Origin: Chloroflexota bacterium
GTDB taxonomy: Bacteria; Chloroflexota; Anaerolineae; JAAYZQ01
Direction of reading: 5' to 3'
Assembly (NCBI GenBank): GCA_018606645.1
Contig: JAGVRI010000002.1
Coordinates: 330,615 to 394,614, forward strand
Length of the DNA stretch: 64,000 nucleotides
Both the position numbers and the translations under genes were made by a program. The notes below the pieces were generated by a model that saw nothing but the letters and a program-made list of their open reading frames with translations, was not told where the DNA came from and searched no databases. Below are positions 43,771 to 52,686 of the stretch, one piece after another (position 1 is the stretch's first letter; each line of letters begins with the position of its first letter).

Positions 43771-44712
43771 TCAGGCGGGCGGTCCGCCCAGAACCCCCCC
43801 GACAAAGCCTCGCTGGCCTCGGGCAAACAGTTCGACGGCCATTGGCTTGCGGCCGGCCAGTTGGACAGTCCCCAACTCCAGGACTCCCTCTCCGGTGACT
43901 ACCCCGATGCCCGGCTGCAACGACACAATCTGCCCCGGTCGCCCTCCCCCGCGCCAGTCGGAACGGGGCCAGGCGCGCCAGACCTTGAACATCTGTCCCT
44001 GCCAGGTAGTATAGGCCCCCGGCCAGGGATCGCACGCCCGCACCTGACGGTCCAGATCCACCGCCGATCGGCTCCAATCCAGGAGGCCGTCCTCCTTCTG
44101 GAGCGGACGGCAGTAGGTGGCCTGCGAATGGTCCTGTGGGCGAGGTTCGATCTCGCCCCGCAGCCAGCGGGGCAGGACGTCAAGCAGCAGCTCGGCCCCC
44201 ACGTGAGCGAGCCGCTGGGTCAGCGACGCGGTCGTGTCCTCCGGCTGGATGGGGACCTCGCGCTGAGCCAGGATCGGCCCGGTGTCCATCCCTTCATCCA
44301 TGCGCATAATCGTGATCCCGGTCGTGGCATCGCCGGCCAGGATGGCCGCCGGGATCGGGGCAGCGCCGCGATGGCGGGGCAACAGCGAAGCATGGACGTT
44401 TAGACAGCCATGGCGCGGCAGCTCCAGGATCGACCGCGGCAGGATCTGCCCAAAGGCGGCGACGACGATCAGATCGGGTTGCCAGGCTGCCAGATGGTCC
44501 ACCGCCTCCTCGGCGCGGAGGGTCCGGGGCTGAAAGACGGGGATGCCACGGGCGATGGCCGCCTGCTTGACTGGTGAGGCAGCCACTGCTCGGCCCCGAC
44601 CAGCGGGGCGATCCGGCTGGGTGACCACGCCGACCACCGGATACCGGTCGGTCAGGGCCAGCAGGGTCGGGACGGCGAATTGGGGCGTTCCCATAAAGAC
44701 AATGCGCGTCAT
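43771..44712 (-). CDS. fmt: Methionyl-tRNA formyltransferase
   Basis: 313 residues, the normal size. It formylates initiator Met-tRNA with 10-formyl-tetrahydrofolate. The N-terminal Rossmann fold begins IVFMGTPQFAVPTL; the catalytic region CLNVHASLLPRHRGAAPI includes the family's Asn/His/Asp set (with MRMDEGMDTGPIL later). The C-terminal OB-like domain starts around YTTWQGQMFKVWRA. ATG 44712 follows GAGGA; the long in-frame extension upstream crosses a GC hairpin and is not coding. No def gene is adjacent. Confidence 0.96.
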   Translation of the reverse strand: MTRIVFMGTPQFAVPTLLALTDRYPVVGVVTQPDRPAGRGRAVAASPVKQAAIARGIPVFQPRTLRAEEAVDHLAAWQPDLIVVAAFGQILPRSILELPRHGCLNVHASLLPRHRGAAPIPAAILAGDATTGITIMRMDEGMDTGPILAQREVPIQPEDTTASLTQRLAHVGAELLLDVLPRWLRGEIEPRPQDHSQATYCRPLQKEDGLLDWSRSAVDLDRQVRACDPWPGAYTTWQGQMFKVWRAWPRSDWRGGGRPGQIVSLQPGIGVVTGEGVLELGTVQLAGRKPMAVELFARGQRGFVGGVLGGPPA

Positions 44713-44821
44713 CGTTCCTCTTTCCGGGTGATCCCACCTCGATTGCAGCACGATTGTATCACAGCCTGGAGGCAGGCCCAAATTCGGGCGAGTTCCCGTC
44801 ACCCGAATCCCCCACCCCCCA

Positions 44822-44847
44822 CCCCCTCCCCGTACGCGGGGAGGGGG
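44822..44847. repeat. GC-rich palindromic element (REP-like)
   Basis: Perfect 11-bp stem CCCCCTCCCCG (44822-44832) and CGGGGAGGGGG (44837-44847) around a TACG loop, flanked by further C-runs. The shape recalls dispersed palindromes seen in many GC-rich genomes; only one copy is in the window. Confidence 0.55.
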
Positions 44848-44921
44848 CTGGCGGGAGTGGTCTCCTCGGCCCAGGAGCAGGGCCGCCCTGCTGCGCCCAG
44901 GGGGTGGGGTGGACGTCCGGT

Positions 44922-44950
44922 TTGACATTTAGCGGCGAGGCTGTTACAAT
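44922..44950 (+). promoter_or_regulatory. Promoter of the DUF4870-like gene
   Basis: Consensus TTGACA (44922-44927), 17-bp spacer, TACAAT (44945-44950). Confidence 0.82.
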
Positions 44951-45015
44951 AGAAAGGTAGATCGGGCCATGAGGTCTTGGCTCATATCCCAATAGGGAAA
45001 GGAGGTGAAACGGAA

Positions 45016-45381
45016 ATGGCAGAAGAGATCGTCGTTCCGCCCTCGGGGGAGATCACCGATAACGACAAACTGATGGCCGCCCTCTCCTATCCCATCCCCA
45101 TCGTCGCGCTCATCATCCTGTTGGTTGAAGATATGAAGAACCGCCCCTTCCAGCGATACCATGCCGTCCAGGCGTTGGGCGTCAACGTGGCGCTGTGGGT
45201 CATTATTGTCGTCCTCGGCTGTATCCTGGGCGCCATCACCTTCTTTATCGGCGGACTGTGCGGCCTGGCTCCCATCCTTCTGTGGTTCATTACCCTCTAC
45301 TGGGCCTACGAAGCCTATCAGGGCAAGTACTTTGAGATCAAGTGGTTGACCGAGTTTCTCCGCAAGCAGAACTGGCTCTAA
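45016..45381 (+). CDS. Small membrane protein, DUF4870/Tic20-like
   Basis: 121 residues with three hydrophobic helices: LMAALSYPIPIVALIILLVE, GVNVALWVIIVVLGCILGAI and GLAPILLWFITLYWAYEAY. The motif RPFQRYHAVQAL between helices 1 and 2 is the hallmark of the DUF4870 (Tic20-like) family. The function is unknown; a housekeeping membrane role is presumed. A near-perfect anti-rRNA site (AAAGGAGGTGA) precedes the ATG, so strong translation is expected. It is followed at once by a terminator-like hairpin. Confidence 0.87.
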   Translation: MAEEIVVPPSGEITDNDKLMAALSYPIPIVALIILLVEDMKNRPFQRYHAVQALGVNVALWVIIVVLGCILGAITFFIGGLCGLAPILLWFITLYWAYEAYQGKYFEIKWLTEFLRKQNWL

Positions 45382-45408
45382 GCCGGTTGGGGCGTGCACG
45401 TTGGGAAG

Positions 45409-45440
45409 GAGCGAGGGCGAGGTGGCCTCGCTCTTTTCTT
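45409..45440 (+). terminator. Terminator between the DUF4870-like gene and recJ
   Basis: GAGCGAGG (45409-45416) pairs perfectly with CCTCGCTC (45426-45433), followed by TTTTCTT. It ends 14 bp before the recJ GTG, so recJ may be attenuated or depend on read-through. Confidence 0.65.
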
Positions 45441-45453
45441 GGGAGATAGCACC

Positions 45454-47172
45454 GTGCCGCTCTTGACCAAACGGTGGCAGGTGGCGCCGCCGGTGGACCG
45501 CCGGCACCTGGACCGTTTCCCCGACCTGCCCCCCCTCCTGGTTCAGTTGTTGTATAACCGGGGGATCGACGATCCCGCCGCCGCCCGTGCCTTCCTGCAG
45601 GGCGGGTTCACCGAGGGCAATCCCTTTCGGTTGAAGGGGATGAGCGAGGCCGTCACGCGCCTGCGGCGGGCGATCCGCCAGGGGGAACGGATCGCCGTCT
45701 ATGGCGACTTTGACACAGATGGCGTCACCGCCACGGCGTTGTTGGTCCAGGTGTTGACCGCCCTGGGCGCCCAGGTGGAAGGCTATATTCCCCATCGCGT
45801 GGATGAGGGCTATGGCCTGAACCTGGAGGCGCTGAGAACGCTCTATCAGCGAGGGGTGCGGCTGGTTGTCACCGTGGATTGCGGCATCCGTTCGGTCTCG
45901 GAGGTGAACCAGGCCCGCCGCGGTCTGGACCTGATCATCACCGACCACCACTCGGTGGGCCGCGAGCTGCCGCCGGCGACGGCGATCATCAACCCCCGCC
46001 AACCCGACTGTCGTTATCCGTTCAAGGACCTGGCCGGGGTGGGGGTGGCGTTCAAGCTGGCCCAGGCCCTGATCCGCGCCTGCAAAGAGACTCGCCCGCC
46101 GGATCTAAGTGAGGACGGGTGGCTGGACCTGGTGGCGCTGGGGACGGTGGCCGACCTGGCCCCCCTCCTGGGGGAAAACCGCCAGATGGTGCAGCGTGGC
46201 CTGGCCGCCCTCAACGAGGCGACGCGGCCGGGGGTGGCAGCGCTGATGGCCAACGCCGGGGTTCGCCGGGGGGAGGTGGACGCGCTGGCCATCGGCTTCC
46301 GCCTGGGACCGCGGCTGAACGCCGCCGGCCGGATCGACACGGCGGAGCGGGCCTTCCGCCTGCTCACCAGCAAGGACCCGCTGGAGGTCCAGGAGCTGGC
46401 CGAGGAGTTGGGCCGGCTGAACCAGCGACGGCAGGCGCTCACCGAGGAGACGGTCGCCGCCGCCGAGGCCCAGATCCTGGCCGAGGACCCCGACGCACCT
46501 CTTTTCCTGGTAGCTAATCCCTCTTTTCAGCCCGGCATCATCGGCCTGGCGGCCAGTCGCCTGACTGAGGCCTACTATCGCCCCTGCGTCCTGGTGGCGC
46601 AGGGAGAGAAGGAGAGCCGGGGGTCCTGCCGTTCCATCCCCGAATTCCATATCACCGCTGCCCTGGACGAGTGCGCCGATCTGCTCATCCGCCATGGGGG
46701 ACATGCCGCTGCGGCCGGGTTCACCATCGAGACGGCGAACCTGCCTGCCCTCCACCAGCGGCTGCGAGCCATCGCCGCCGAGTGGCTCGCCGGCGTCGAG
46801 CTGACCCCGGCGCTGCCGATCGATGCCGAGGTGCCCCTGGATGAGGTCTCGTGGGCGACCCATGATCTGCTCAAACTGCTGGAGCCGTGTGGTGTGGGCA
46901 ATCCCCAACCGGTGTTGCTCAGCCGGGGCGTCCAGGTGCGCGGCCGATGGCTGATGGGCGCCGACCAGAAGCACCTTCGCCTTGCGCTGCGCGACGACCG
47001 GGGCGTGACCTGGGATGCGGTCCTCTTCCGCTACGCAGGTATCCTGGATGAGTTGTCTGATCGCGTGGATGTGGTCTATACCCTGGAGGTCAAGGAGTGG
47101 AACGGCGAAAAGCGGCTCCAACTGAACCTCCAGGACGTGCGGCCATCCGAATCGCCAGACAGCCCGAACTGA
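45454..47172 (+). CDS. recJ: Single-stranded-DNA-specific exonuclease RecJ
   Basis: 572 residues, typical RecJ size. The DHH phosphoesterase core has VYGDFDTDGVTATALL (metal site), VTVDCGI and ITDHHSVG. The DHHA1 domain carries the substrate-binding GGHAAAAGF; an OB domain closes the protein (GVQVRGRWLMGADQKHLRL). It degrades ssDNA 5'-3' in recombination and mismatch repair. The start is GTG at 45454, 8 nt after GGGAG; earlier frames would run through the terminator hairpin. Confidence 0.95.
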   Translation: MPLLTKRWQVAPPVDRRHLDRFPDLPPLLVQLLYNRGIDDPAAARAFLQGGFTEGNPFRLKGMSEAVTRLRRAIRQGERIAVYGDFDTDGVTATALLVQVLTALGAQVEGYIPHRVDEGYGLNLEALRTLYQRGVRLVVTVDCGIRSVSEVNQARRGLDLIITDHHSVGRELPPATAIINPRQPDCRYPFKDLAGVGVAFKLAQALIRACKETRPPDLSEDGWLDLVALGTVADLAPLLGENRQMVQRGLAALNEATRPGVAALMANAGVRRGEVDALAIGFRLGPRLNAAGRIDTAERAFRLLTSKDPLEVQELAEELGRLNQRRQALTEETVAAAEAQILAEDPDAPLFLVANPSFQPGIIGLAASRLTEAYYRPCVLVAQGEKESRGSCRSIPEFHITAALDECADLLIRHGGHAAAAGFTIETANLPALHQRLRAIAAEWLAGVELTPALPIDAEVPLDEVSWATHDLLKLLEPCGVGNPQPVLLSRGVQVRGRWLMGADQKHLRLALRDDRGVTWDAVLFRYAGILDELSDRVDVVYTLEVKEWNGEKRLQLNLQDVRPSESPDSPN

Positions 47173-47198
47173 GGTAGTGAGCGGGTCCGGTCATATTC

Positions 47199-47253
47199 CC
47201 AGGAGCAGAGGCTGCGGCCGGCCAATCCTCTCCGCCTAAAGCTCGACTCCTGG
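47199..47253. repeat. Palindromic REP-like element
   Basis: Arms CCAGGAG.AGAGGCT (47199-47213) and AAAGCTCGACTCCTGG (47238-47253) are imperfectly complementary. The core resembles the palindromes at 5417-5527, 43550-43613 and 56687-56746. A nested GCCAATCC/GGATTGGC pair (47221-47228 and 47252-47259) overlaps it. It lies between recJ and the M23 gene. Confidence 0.5.
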
Positions 47254-47341
47254 ATTGGCGTGTGCACTGCACGGGCAACGCAGTCTGGGCTGTTGCTTTC
47301 TCCATTGACATTGAGAATAGCTGCAACGCCAATCCGTCAGT

Positions 47342-47370
47342 TTGACATTCTATATATTTCATGCTACAAT
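47342..47370 (+). promoter_or_regulatory. Promoter of the secreted M23 gene
   Basis: Consensus TTGACA (47342-47347), 17-bp spacer, TACAAT (47365-47370) with an upstream TGC. Confidence 0.82.
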
Positions 47371-47416
47371 AGATTAAAGTTGATAATTTCAATTCTTTCA
47401 TCGCTCTTGAATCAGG

Positions 47417-50365
47417 ATGGAAAGGGCACAAGAAGCAGAGGCGGGAACGCCACGCGAGGCGCAATCGCTGACCGCGCTGCTGGTCATGCTCATCACCCTG
47501 GCCGGCCTGATCTTGCCAGGTCCTTCCCTTCCTGAGGGTGGAGTGGGCAGTCCTTCTGGTGTCCTCCCTGTCCCAGAGGGACTGTCCCTCCCCCGAACCT
47601 TGGTCAGCCAGGCCGACCAGGTCCCGCCTCCCTCTCTCTACCTGGAGGGTGGGGCTCTTCCGACTCTTCTGGCCGACGGTCAGTTTGTCTATGGTCCTAA
47701 CGTGGCCGGCTTTGAGCTGCCAGCCTACCTGGCCCTCCATTCGCCAGCTCTGGCGCCCTTGGCTCAGGACCTGGAAGACAAGGCCGCCTACTACAGCCTC
47801 AACCCCCGCCTCTTGCTGACATTGCTAGAGATTTGCAGCGGCGCCGTGGGCGCCAGGGCACCGCTGACTCGTTCGCAGATGGACCGGATCGTGGGCTACG
47901 AGGATATCGTCGGCTATGAGGAGCAGCTTTTTAGGCTGGGAGACGAGCTGGTGCGCGCCTATTACGCCCGCCTATACGGTCCCAGGCCGGAGGCAGGGGA
48001 ACCGATCGCCCTGACCCTGGCGGATGGCACCGTGGTGTCGGTACCGGCCGAGACGAATGCGGCCACGCTGGCGGTCCTCACTGCGTTGGCTCCTCTCTCC
48101 TCAAAGACCGAGTGGCGAGCGCTTCTCTCCCCGGACGATCCTGGAGGGTTCCTGGCTACCTACCGGCGCCTCTTTCCCGACAGCGATCCGCTCGATGACT
48201 CGAATCAGGTCATCCCCCACAGCCCGCCTCCGGCATCGCTGCTCAAGCTGCCGTACGCCTGCCAGGATACCTGGTGGTTCACCGGCGGTCCTCACGACAG
48301 CGGCGGCGACTGCGCCGACGGCGATCCGATCTATGCCATCGATTTTGCCCCGGGCGTGCCCTATTGCACCATCCCCTCGAACCGCTGGATCACCTCGCCG
48401 GCCGATGGGACGGTGACCTCGGTACGCTGCAGCGGCTGTCTGATCAAGATCAACCATCAGGATGGCTGGGGCTCTTATTTTTACCATGTAGCCAACCCCC
48501 AGGTCACGGCCGGCCAAACGGTGGTCCAGGATCAGCACCTGGGCAATCCCTCGACCATGCCCTCGTGTGGAGGCGACTGTGGAGGCTGCGGCGGAAGCGC
48601 CACCGGCACGCACCTCCACTACGGGCTCCTGTACAACGGCGCCATGGCTCCCATCGAAGGCACGACATTGCAGGGTTGGGTGGTGCACGGCGTGGGGACC
48701 TGCTACCAAGGCTACCTGGAGAAGGGCAGCCTGCAAAAGTGGGTCGGGTCGTCGGTTATCTCTGACTGCACCTGTCCCCAGTCGGGTGGTGTCATCCTCT
48801 ACTGGAACAAGGACTATGACTGCTCCAACAATCGGGGAGACCCAGGCTACCGCCTGCGGGCGACGATCGGCTGGCAGAATACGGCCGGCGCCTTTAACGA
48901 CAAGGCTTCGTCGGTGCGAGTCCCTCCTGGCTGGTCGGTCAAGCTCTATCAGCATGCCGACTGCAGCGGCGCTTCGGTGTGCCGCAGCGAGGATGATTTC
49001 AACTTTGCTGGCGATTTCTTTGACGGTGGCAGCGTTCCCTTGGACGATAATGTATCGTCTTTCGAGGTATTCAGCGACAGCCAATGCGGGGTCGGCCGGA
49101 CCGAGCCGGTGGTCCTCTTTCAACATCTTGCCTACGGCGGGGCGCAGTACGGCCTGGCGGGCGTAGGCGCCTTTAACCTGCCCCTCTATATGAACGACAT
49201 CATCTCCTCCCTGCGCCTGGCGGAGGGATGGTCGGTCCGCGTGTTCGAACACATTGACCAGCAGGGTGGGCAGGCGTGCTTCAGCGTCAGCGACGCTGAT
49301 CTGAGCGACGATCTGTTTGACAACGGCCTGGGGGTGGACAACCGCATCTCATCGGTGGAGGTCTTTGACCAGCCGAATTGTCCCGGCCCACCGCCACCTC
49401 CTCTTCTGAATCAACCGGCGAACGGGGCGGTCCTGACCACGACGGAAGAGCTGACGCTAGAATGGCAAAGTTCTCCGGCTGCGACCGAGTACCAGGCGCA
49501 CCTGTGGCTGAGCCCGACCGTTGACCTTTACTCGGGCTGGATCTCGGAGACGCACTGGTACGTGGGGCCGCAACCGCCGGGCACCTACACCTGGCAGGTG
49601 GCCGCGCGGAACCAGTATGGGGAGAGCGGCCTCAGCGCCCCGTGGACCTTTACCGTAGTGACCGCGCCGTTGGCCGCGCCTGCGGCCTTCACCGCGACGG
49701 TCCTCTCCGCAAGCGAGGTGCTCTTGAGCTGGCAGGGGCAGGACCCGGCGGCCACGGACGATCATCTGGAGCGCTCAGCGGATGGCAGCCAGGACTGGCA
49801 GGAGATCGCGGTCACTCCGGCCGGCCTGACCCAGACCCTCTATCTCGACAGTGGGCTGGAGTGCGAGACGACCTACGCCTACCGCGTCCGCGCCCATTCC
49901 TCCCTCGATCATCGCTATTCCAGCTATAGTCCCGTGGTCGAGGCGACGACGGCTGAATGTCCGAGCTGTGAACCGCAGTTCGAGTTGACGTGCGGTAGTT
50001 CCTACGGGGGGCGCAACGACGACCCGGGTTCGACCGATCATCTGGATCGGTATCCATGCACACCGGAGGACGAATCGGGCCCTGAATATGCTTATCGCTT
50101 CGTTTCCCCCGCGCTGGCGAGAGTGACCATAGAGCTGGGATCGGCGGGCCTGGATCTCCTGGTGCTGGATGGGGGTGAGAACCTCTGTCGCGCGAAGCAG
50201 TGCCTGGCCTGGGGACGGTCCCAGGTTACCTTCCCGGCCTTGCCGGGACATCCCTATATCGTGGTGGTGGATGGGCCGCTGGGCCTGACCAACTCCTACA
50301 CGATCACGGTCTGGTGTGCGGAGGGGTTCCGTCTCTACGTGCCCGTGGTGTGGCGGCAGGGTTGA
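47417..50365 (+). CDS. Large secreted M23-domain protein with crystallin-like and fibronectin-like domains
   Basis: 982 residues. An N-terminal signal helix (about 18-36) precedes an unassigned region. The M23 domain (about 285-425) shows GGPHDSGG, AIDFAPG, YFYHVANP and THLHYG, so a LasA-like zinc set (His, distant Asp, HxH) seems complete. Two Cys-rich beta/gamma-crystallin-like units follow (for example VKLYQHADCSGASVC; FEHIDQQGGQACFSVSD), then two fibronectin-III-like domains and a pre-peptidase C-like domain. The last residues, LYVPVVWRQG, resemble a recurrent Chloroflexota C-terminal tail. It is probably an endopeptidase acting on peptidoglycan or a surface protein. The ribosome site is poor. 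Confidence 0.85.
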   Translation: MERAQEAEAGTPREAQSLTALLVMLITLAGLILPGPSLPEGGVGSPSGVLPVPEGLSLPRTLVSQADQVPPPSLYLEGGALPTLLADGQFVYGPNVAGFELPAYLALHSPALAPLAQDLEDKAAYYSLNPRLLLTLLEICSGAVGARAPLTRSQMDRIVGYEDIVGYEEQLFRLGDELVRAYYARLYGPRPEAGEPIALTLADGTVVSVPAETNAATLAVLTALAPLSSKTEWRALLSPDDPGGFLATYRRLFPDSDPLDDSNQVIPHSPPPASLLKLPYACQDTWWFTGGPHDSGGDCADGDPIYAIDFAPGVPYCTIPSNRWITSPADGTVTSVRCSGCLIKINHQDGWGSYFYHVANPQVTAGQTVVQDQHLGNPSTMPSCGGDCGGCGGSATGTHLHYGLLYNGAMAPIEGTTLQGWVVHGVGTCYQGYLEKGSLQKWVGSSVISDCTCPQSGGVILYWNKDYDCSNNRGDPGYRLRATIGWQNTAGAFNDKASSVRVPPGWSVKLYQHADCSGASVCRSEDDFNFAGDFFDGGSVPLDDNVSSFEVFSDSQCGVGRTEPVVLFQHLAYGGAQYGLAGVGAFNLPLYMNDIISSLRLAEGWSVRVFEHIDQQGGQACFSVSDADLSDDLFDNGLGVDNRISSVEVFDQPNCPGPPPPPLLNQPANGAVLTTTEELTLEWQSSPAATEYQAHLWLSPTVDLYSGWISETHWYVGPQPPGTYTWQVAARNQYGESGLSAPWTFTVVTAPLAAPAAFTATVLSASEVLLSWQGQDPAATDDHLERSADGSQDWQEIAVTPAGLTQTLYLDSGLECETTYAYRVRAHSSLDHRYSSYSPVVEATTAECPSCEPQFELTCGSSYGGRNDDPGSTDHLDRYPCTPEDESGPEYAYRFVSPALARVTIELGSAGLDLLVLDGGENLCRAKQCLAWGRSQVTFPALPGHPYIVVVDGPLGLTNSYTITVWCAEGFRLYVPVVWRQG

Positions 50366-50402
50366 CCGCCCTCGGTAGTAACTAAAAGATCCCGCCGGTA
50401 GG

Positions 50403-50425
50403 CTCGACTCAATAGGGGAGTCGAG
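50403..50425 (+). terminator. Hairpin after the M23 gene
   Basis: CTCGACTC (50403-50410) and GAGTCGAG (50418-50425) form a perfect 8-bp stem with a 7-nt loop; only TCTTG follows, so termination is uncertain. Confidence 0.4.
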
Positions 50426-50463
50426 TCTTGAGTTGGAGGCCGTCGGAAGGCTCCACGATTCGT

Positions 50464-50492
50464 TTGCACCCTTGCCCCAGATAGAGTAGAAT
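50464..50492 (+). promoter_or_regulatory. Promoter of the SpoIIE-type phosphatase gene
   Basis: TTGCAC (50464-50469), 17-bp spacer, TAGAAT (50487-50492). Confidence 0.55.
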
Positions 50493-50524
50493 ATTTGTAT
50501 TCGACCGATCGGATGTGGACAGCG

Positions 50525-51259
50525 ATGGAACCAGTGCCAGAATTGGAACTTCAGATCGCGGTGGCCAAAGTAAACAAATACGCCATGAGCGAGAGTGGGG
50601 ACACGGTGGAGGTGATCGAGCGCCCCCACGGCGGGTTGTCATTGGTGTTGGTAGACGGACAGCGGAGTGGCAAGTCGGCCAAAGCGATCAGCAACATCGT
50701 CGCCCGCAAGGCGATCTCGCTCCTGGCGGAAGGGGTGCGCGATGGGGCGGCGGCGCGCGCCGCCCATGACTACTTGCGTACCTTGCGGGGCGGCCAGGTA
50801 TCGGCTACCCTGAACATTGTGTCGGTCGATCTGGGCACGCGAACCCTAGTCATCTCGCGCAACAGCCATTGTCCGGTGGTGATCCTATCTGGCCCGGAAC
50901 GCGCCCTCCAACTGCTGGACGAGCCCAGCCAGGCCATCGGTACTCAGCCTCGTACCCGACCGGTCATCACCGAGTTGCCCATCCATCCTGATCTGCACGT
51001 GATTGTGTTCACCGACGGGGTATGGTCGGCTGGAGAGCGGCATGGGCAGCGGCTGGACGTGCCGGCCTTTGCTCGGGAAAGGCTTGAGTCTTCGGATGAG
51101 GTGTGCGCCGATGCTCTGGCCGACGCTCTCCTCGCCCGGGCGGTGGAGCTGGACCATGGCCGGCCGCAGGATGACATCAGCGTCGTGGTCGTCTCGGTGG
51201 TACCTCGACGGCAGGCGGACGACGTGCGACGGATGTCGGTGCGCTTTCCGATCGGGTGA
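50525..51259 (+). CDS. SpoIIE-family (PP2C-like) protein phosphatase
   Basis: 244 residues, a single SpoIIE/RsbU catalytic domain. Metal-binding positions are recognisable: SESGDTVEVIE (usually GD), LVLVDGQRSGKSA (DGxGxG-like with DGQRSG), VIVFTDGVWSAGE (TDGv.e) and PQDDISVVVVSV (DD). The usual Gly-rich DGxGHG motif is altered, so activity is probable rather than certain. Such enzymes dephosphorylate anti-anti-sigma factors in partner-switching systems; no such partner is nearby. ATG 50525 is preferred because the promoter lies close upstream; ATG 50513 is possible. Confidence 0.82.
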   Translation: MEPVPELELQIAVAKVNKYAMSESGDTVEVIERPHGGLSLVLVDGQRSGKSAKAISNIVARKAISLLAEGVRDGAAARAAHDYLRTLRGGQVSATLNIVSVDLGTRTLVISRNSHCPVVILSGPERALQLLDEPSQAIGTQPRTRPVITELPIHPDLHVIVFTDGVWSAGERHGQRLDVPAFARERLESSDEVCADALADALLARAVELDHGRPQDDISVVVVSVVPRRQADDVRRMSVRFPIG

Positions 51260-51329
51260 GTGTTGCGCCGGTCCCGATCAAAGGCGGGGGCAGCGGTCTT
51301 GTTGGAGGGCGAATCATTTCGAACGGTGC

Positions 51330-51716
51330 ATGCGGATCAAGGTGGTGGGGCCCTGCGCCTCCGGCAAAAGTGAGCTGGCTGCCAGGCTGAGGGCATTGGG
51401 CTACGAGGCCCGCTCAGCCGCCCAGGATCACTCCTGCATCCCGGATATGTGGCAGCGCCTGGACCCTCCAGATGTGCTCATTTACCTTGACGTGTCCCTG
51501 GAAACGGTCTGGAAGCGGGGTCGGACCGGATTCGGCTGGGACCAGAACTATCTCGACGAGCAGCGCCGCCGGCTGCGCCATGCCCGGGCGCATTGCCATT
51601 TCTATCTGCCTACCGATGGCCTCAGTGAGGAAGAGGTGTTGGCCCGCGTGATTAATTTCCTGGAGCAGAACTCGGTTTTATGTGGCGCCGCAGGGGAGCT
51701 GAACGGAGGCCGATGA
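51330..51716 (+). CDS. Small P-loop nucleotide kinase-like protein
   Basis: 128 residues. Walker A VVGPCASGKSELA is at the N-terminus; PPDVLIYLDVSLETVWKR resembles the Walker B/LID region of small nucleoside or adenylate-kinase-like proteins, and a basic RRRLRHARAHCHFYLPT follows. No good ribosome site precedes the ATG; a GGAGGG is about 20 nt away. Its stop overlaps the start of the EamA-like gene (ATGA). The substrate is unknown. It may be a shortened member of the AAA_18 or cytidylate-kinase-like group. Confidence 0.75.
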   Translation: MRIKVVGPCASGKSELAARLRALGYEARSAAQDHSCIPDMWQRLDPPDVLIYLDVSLETVWKRGRTGFGWDQNYLDEQRRRLRHARAHCHFYLPTDGLSEEEVLARVINFLEQNSVLCGAAGELNGGR

Positions 51717-52686
51717 GCGCCAAGGCGAACCACTATCTGCGCGGCATGAGTGCTACCCTCCTGTCCACCGTTTGCGCCGGACTGGCTCCAATCCTGGGCA
51801 AACTGGCCTACCAGGCCGGGGTGAACCCGATGACTCTGGTTACCTTGCGCACTGCGCTGGCCGTTGGGATGCTCTGGCTGTTCTACCTGCTGTTTTGGCG
51901 TCGTCTGGTTTCGATCAGCGGGCGTAACCTGCTGAATTGTGTGGGCATGGGGATCGCCAACGGCGTCGGATCGCTGCTCCATTACAGCGGCCTGGCCCGG
52001 GTGGACGCCTTGTTGGCCCATCTACTTTATTCCATGTACCCATTCTGGGTCTTTATTTTCCTCTCGGCGGCCGGTCATCCGATCTCGCGTTTGGCCGTCC
52101 TGCGTTTAGGAATGGCGCTGCTCAGCCTCTTTCTCCTGACCTGGAAGGGGGTAGGGCTAACGGACCCGTTAGGCGTTACCCTGATGCTGAGCGCCGGCGC
52201 TCTATACTATACGGCTTTCACCTGATGTTGGGGCAATGGACGCTGGTGGATGTAGACCCTCGGACGGTGACTCTCTATGTCCTGACGACGATGACGGGGG
52301 TGGTGAGCCTGGCGCGCTTGGTCCAGGCCCAGCCTCTGGCACCGATTTCGACCGAGGGATGGACCACGATCGTGTTGTTGGCTCTGATTCCGACTGCGGC
52401 GGCCCGGTTGCCGGTCTTTGCCGGTCTCAGGCGGCTGGGAGGGGTCCAGGCTTCCTTGCTGAGTATTGCCGAAGTGCTGGTTGCGCTGACGTGTGCCTTT
52501 GCGTGGTTGGGGGAACAGTTCACCTGGATGCAGTGGTTCGGCGCCGGGCTCTTTGGCGCCAGTGTCCTGTTGATCTCGCGGGATACCAGCCTTCAGATGG
52601 CAGATGAGGAGGTCTGGTGGCAGAACCTGTTCCTGGAACCATCGTCAGAACAGGTTCATGACCAGCGCAGGAGACTGGGGAGTTAG
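51713..52686 (+). pseudogene. EamA-family transporter broken by a frameshift
   Basis: The two halves of a ten-helix drug/metabolite transporter lie in different frames. The first (MSAKANHYLRG... to ALYYTAF) reads to a TGA at 52223-52225. The second resumes in another frame as HLMLGQWTLVDVDPRT and ends with LFGASVLLISRD and a polar tail. One missing T in the GCTTTCACC stretch near 52217 would restore one reading frame of about 324 codons. GGAGG precedes the ATG, which overlaps the upstream stop. Either a recent loss-of-function mutation or a homopolymer sequencing/assembly error. Confidence 0.85.

Larger units (their letters stand above)
44713..45015. other. Divergent region between fmt and the DUF4870-like gene
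   Basis: 303 bp with a GC-rich perfect hairpin (44822-44847), a 7-bp inverted repeat ATTCGGG/CCCGAAT (44782-44788 and 44802-44808), and the rightward promoter at 44922-44950. No gene. Confidence 0.6.

Noticed and set aside
43506..43826. Cys-rich open frame on the minus strand across repeat copy 1
   Set aside because: The second copy of the same repeat carries stops in the matching frame, so the sequence is not conserved as protein.
48290..48360. M23 domain seemed to lack the HxxxD zinc motif
   Set aside because: The His of GGPH, 16 residues before the Asp of AIDF, can serve as the ligand as in LasA-type enzymes, so the site is probably complete.
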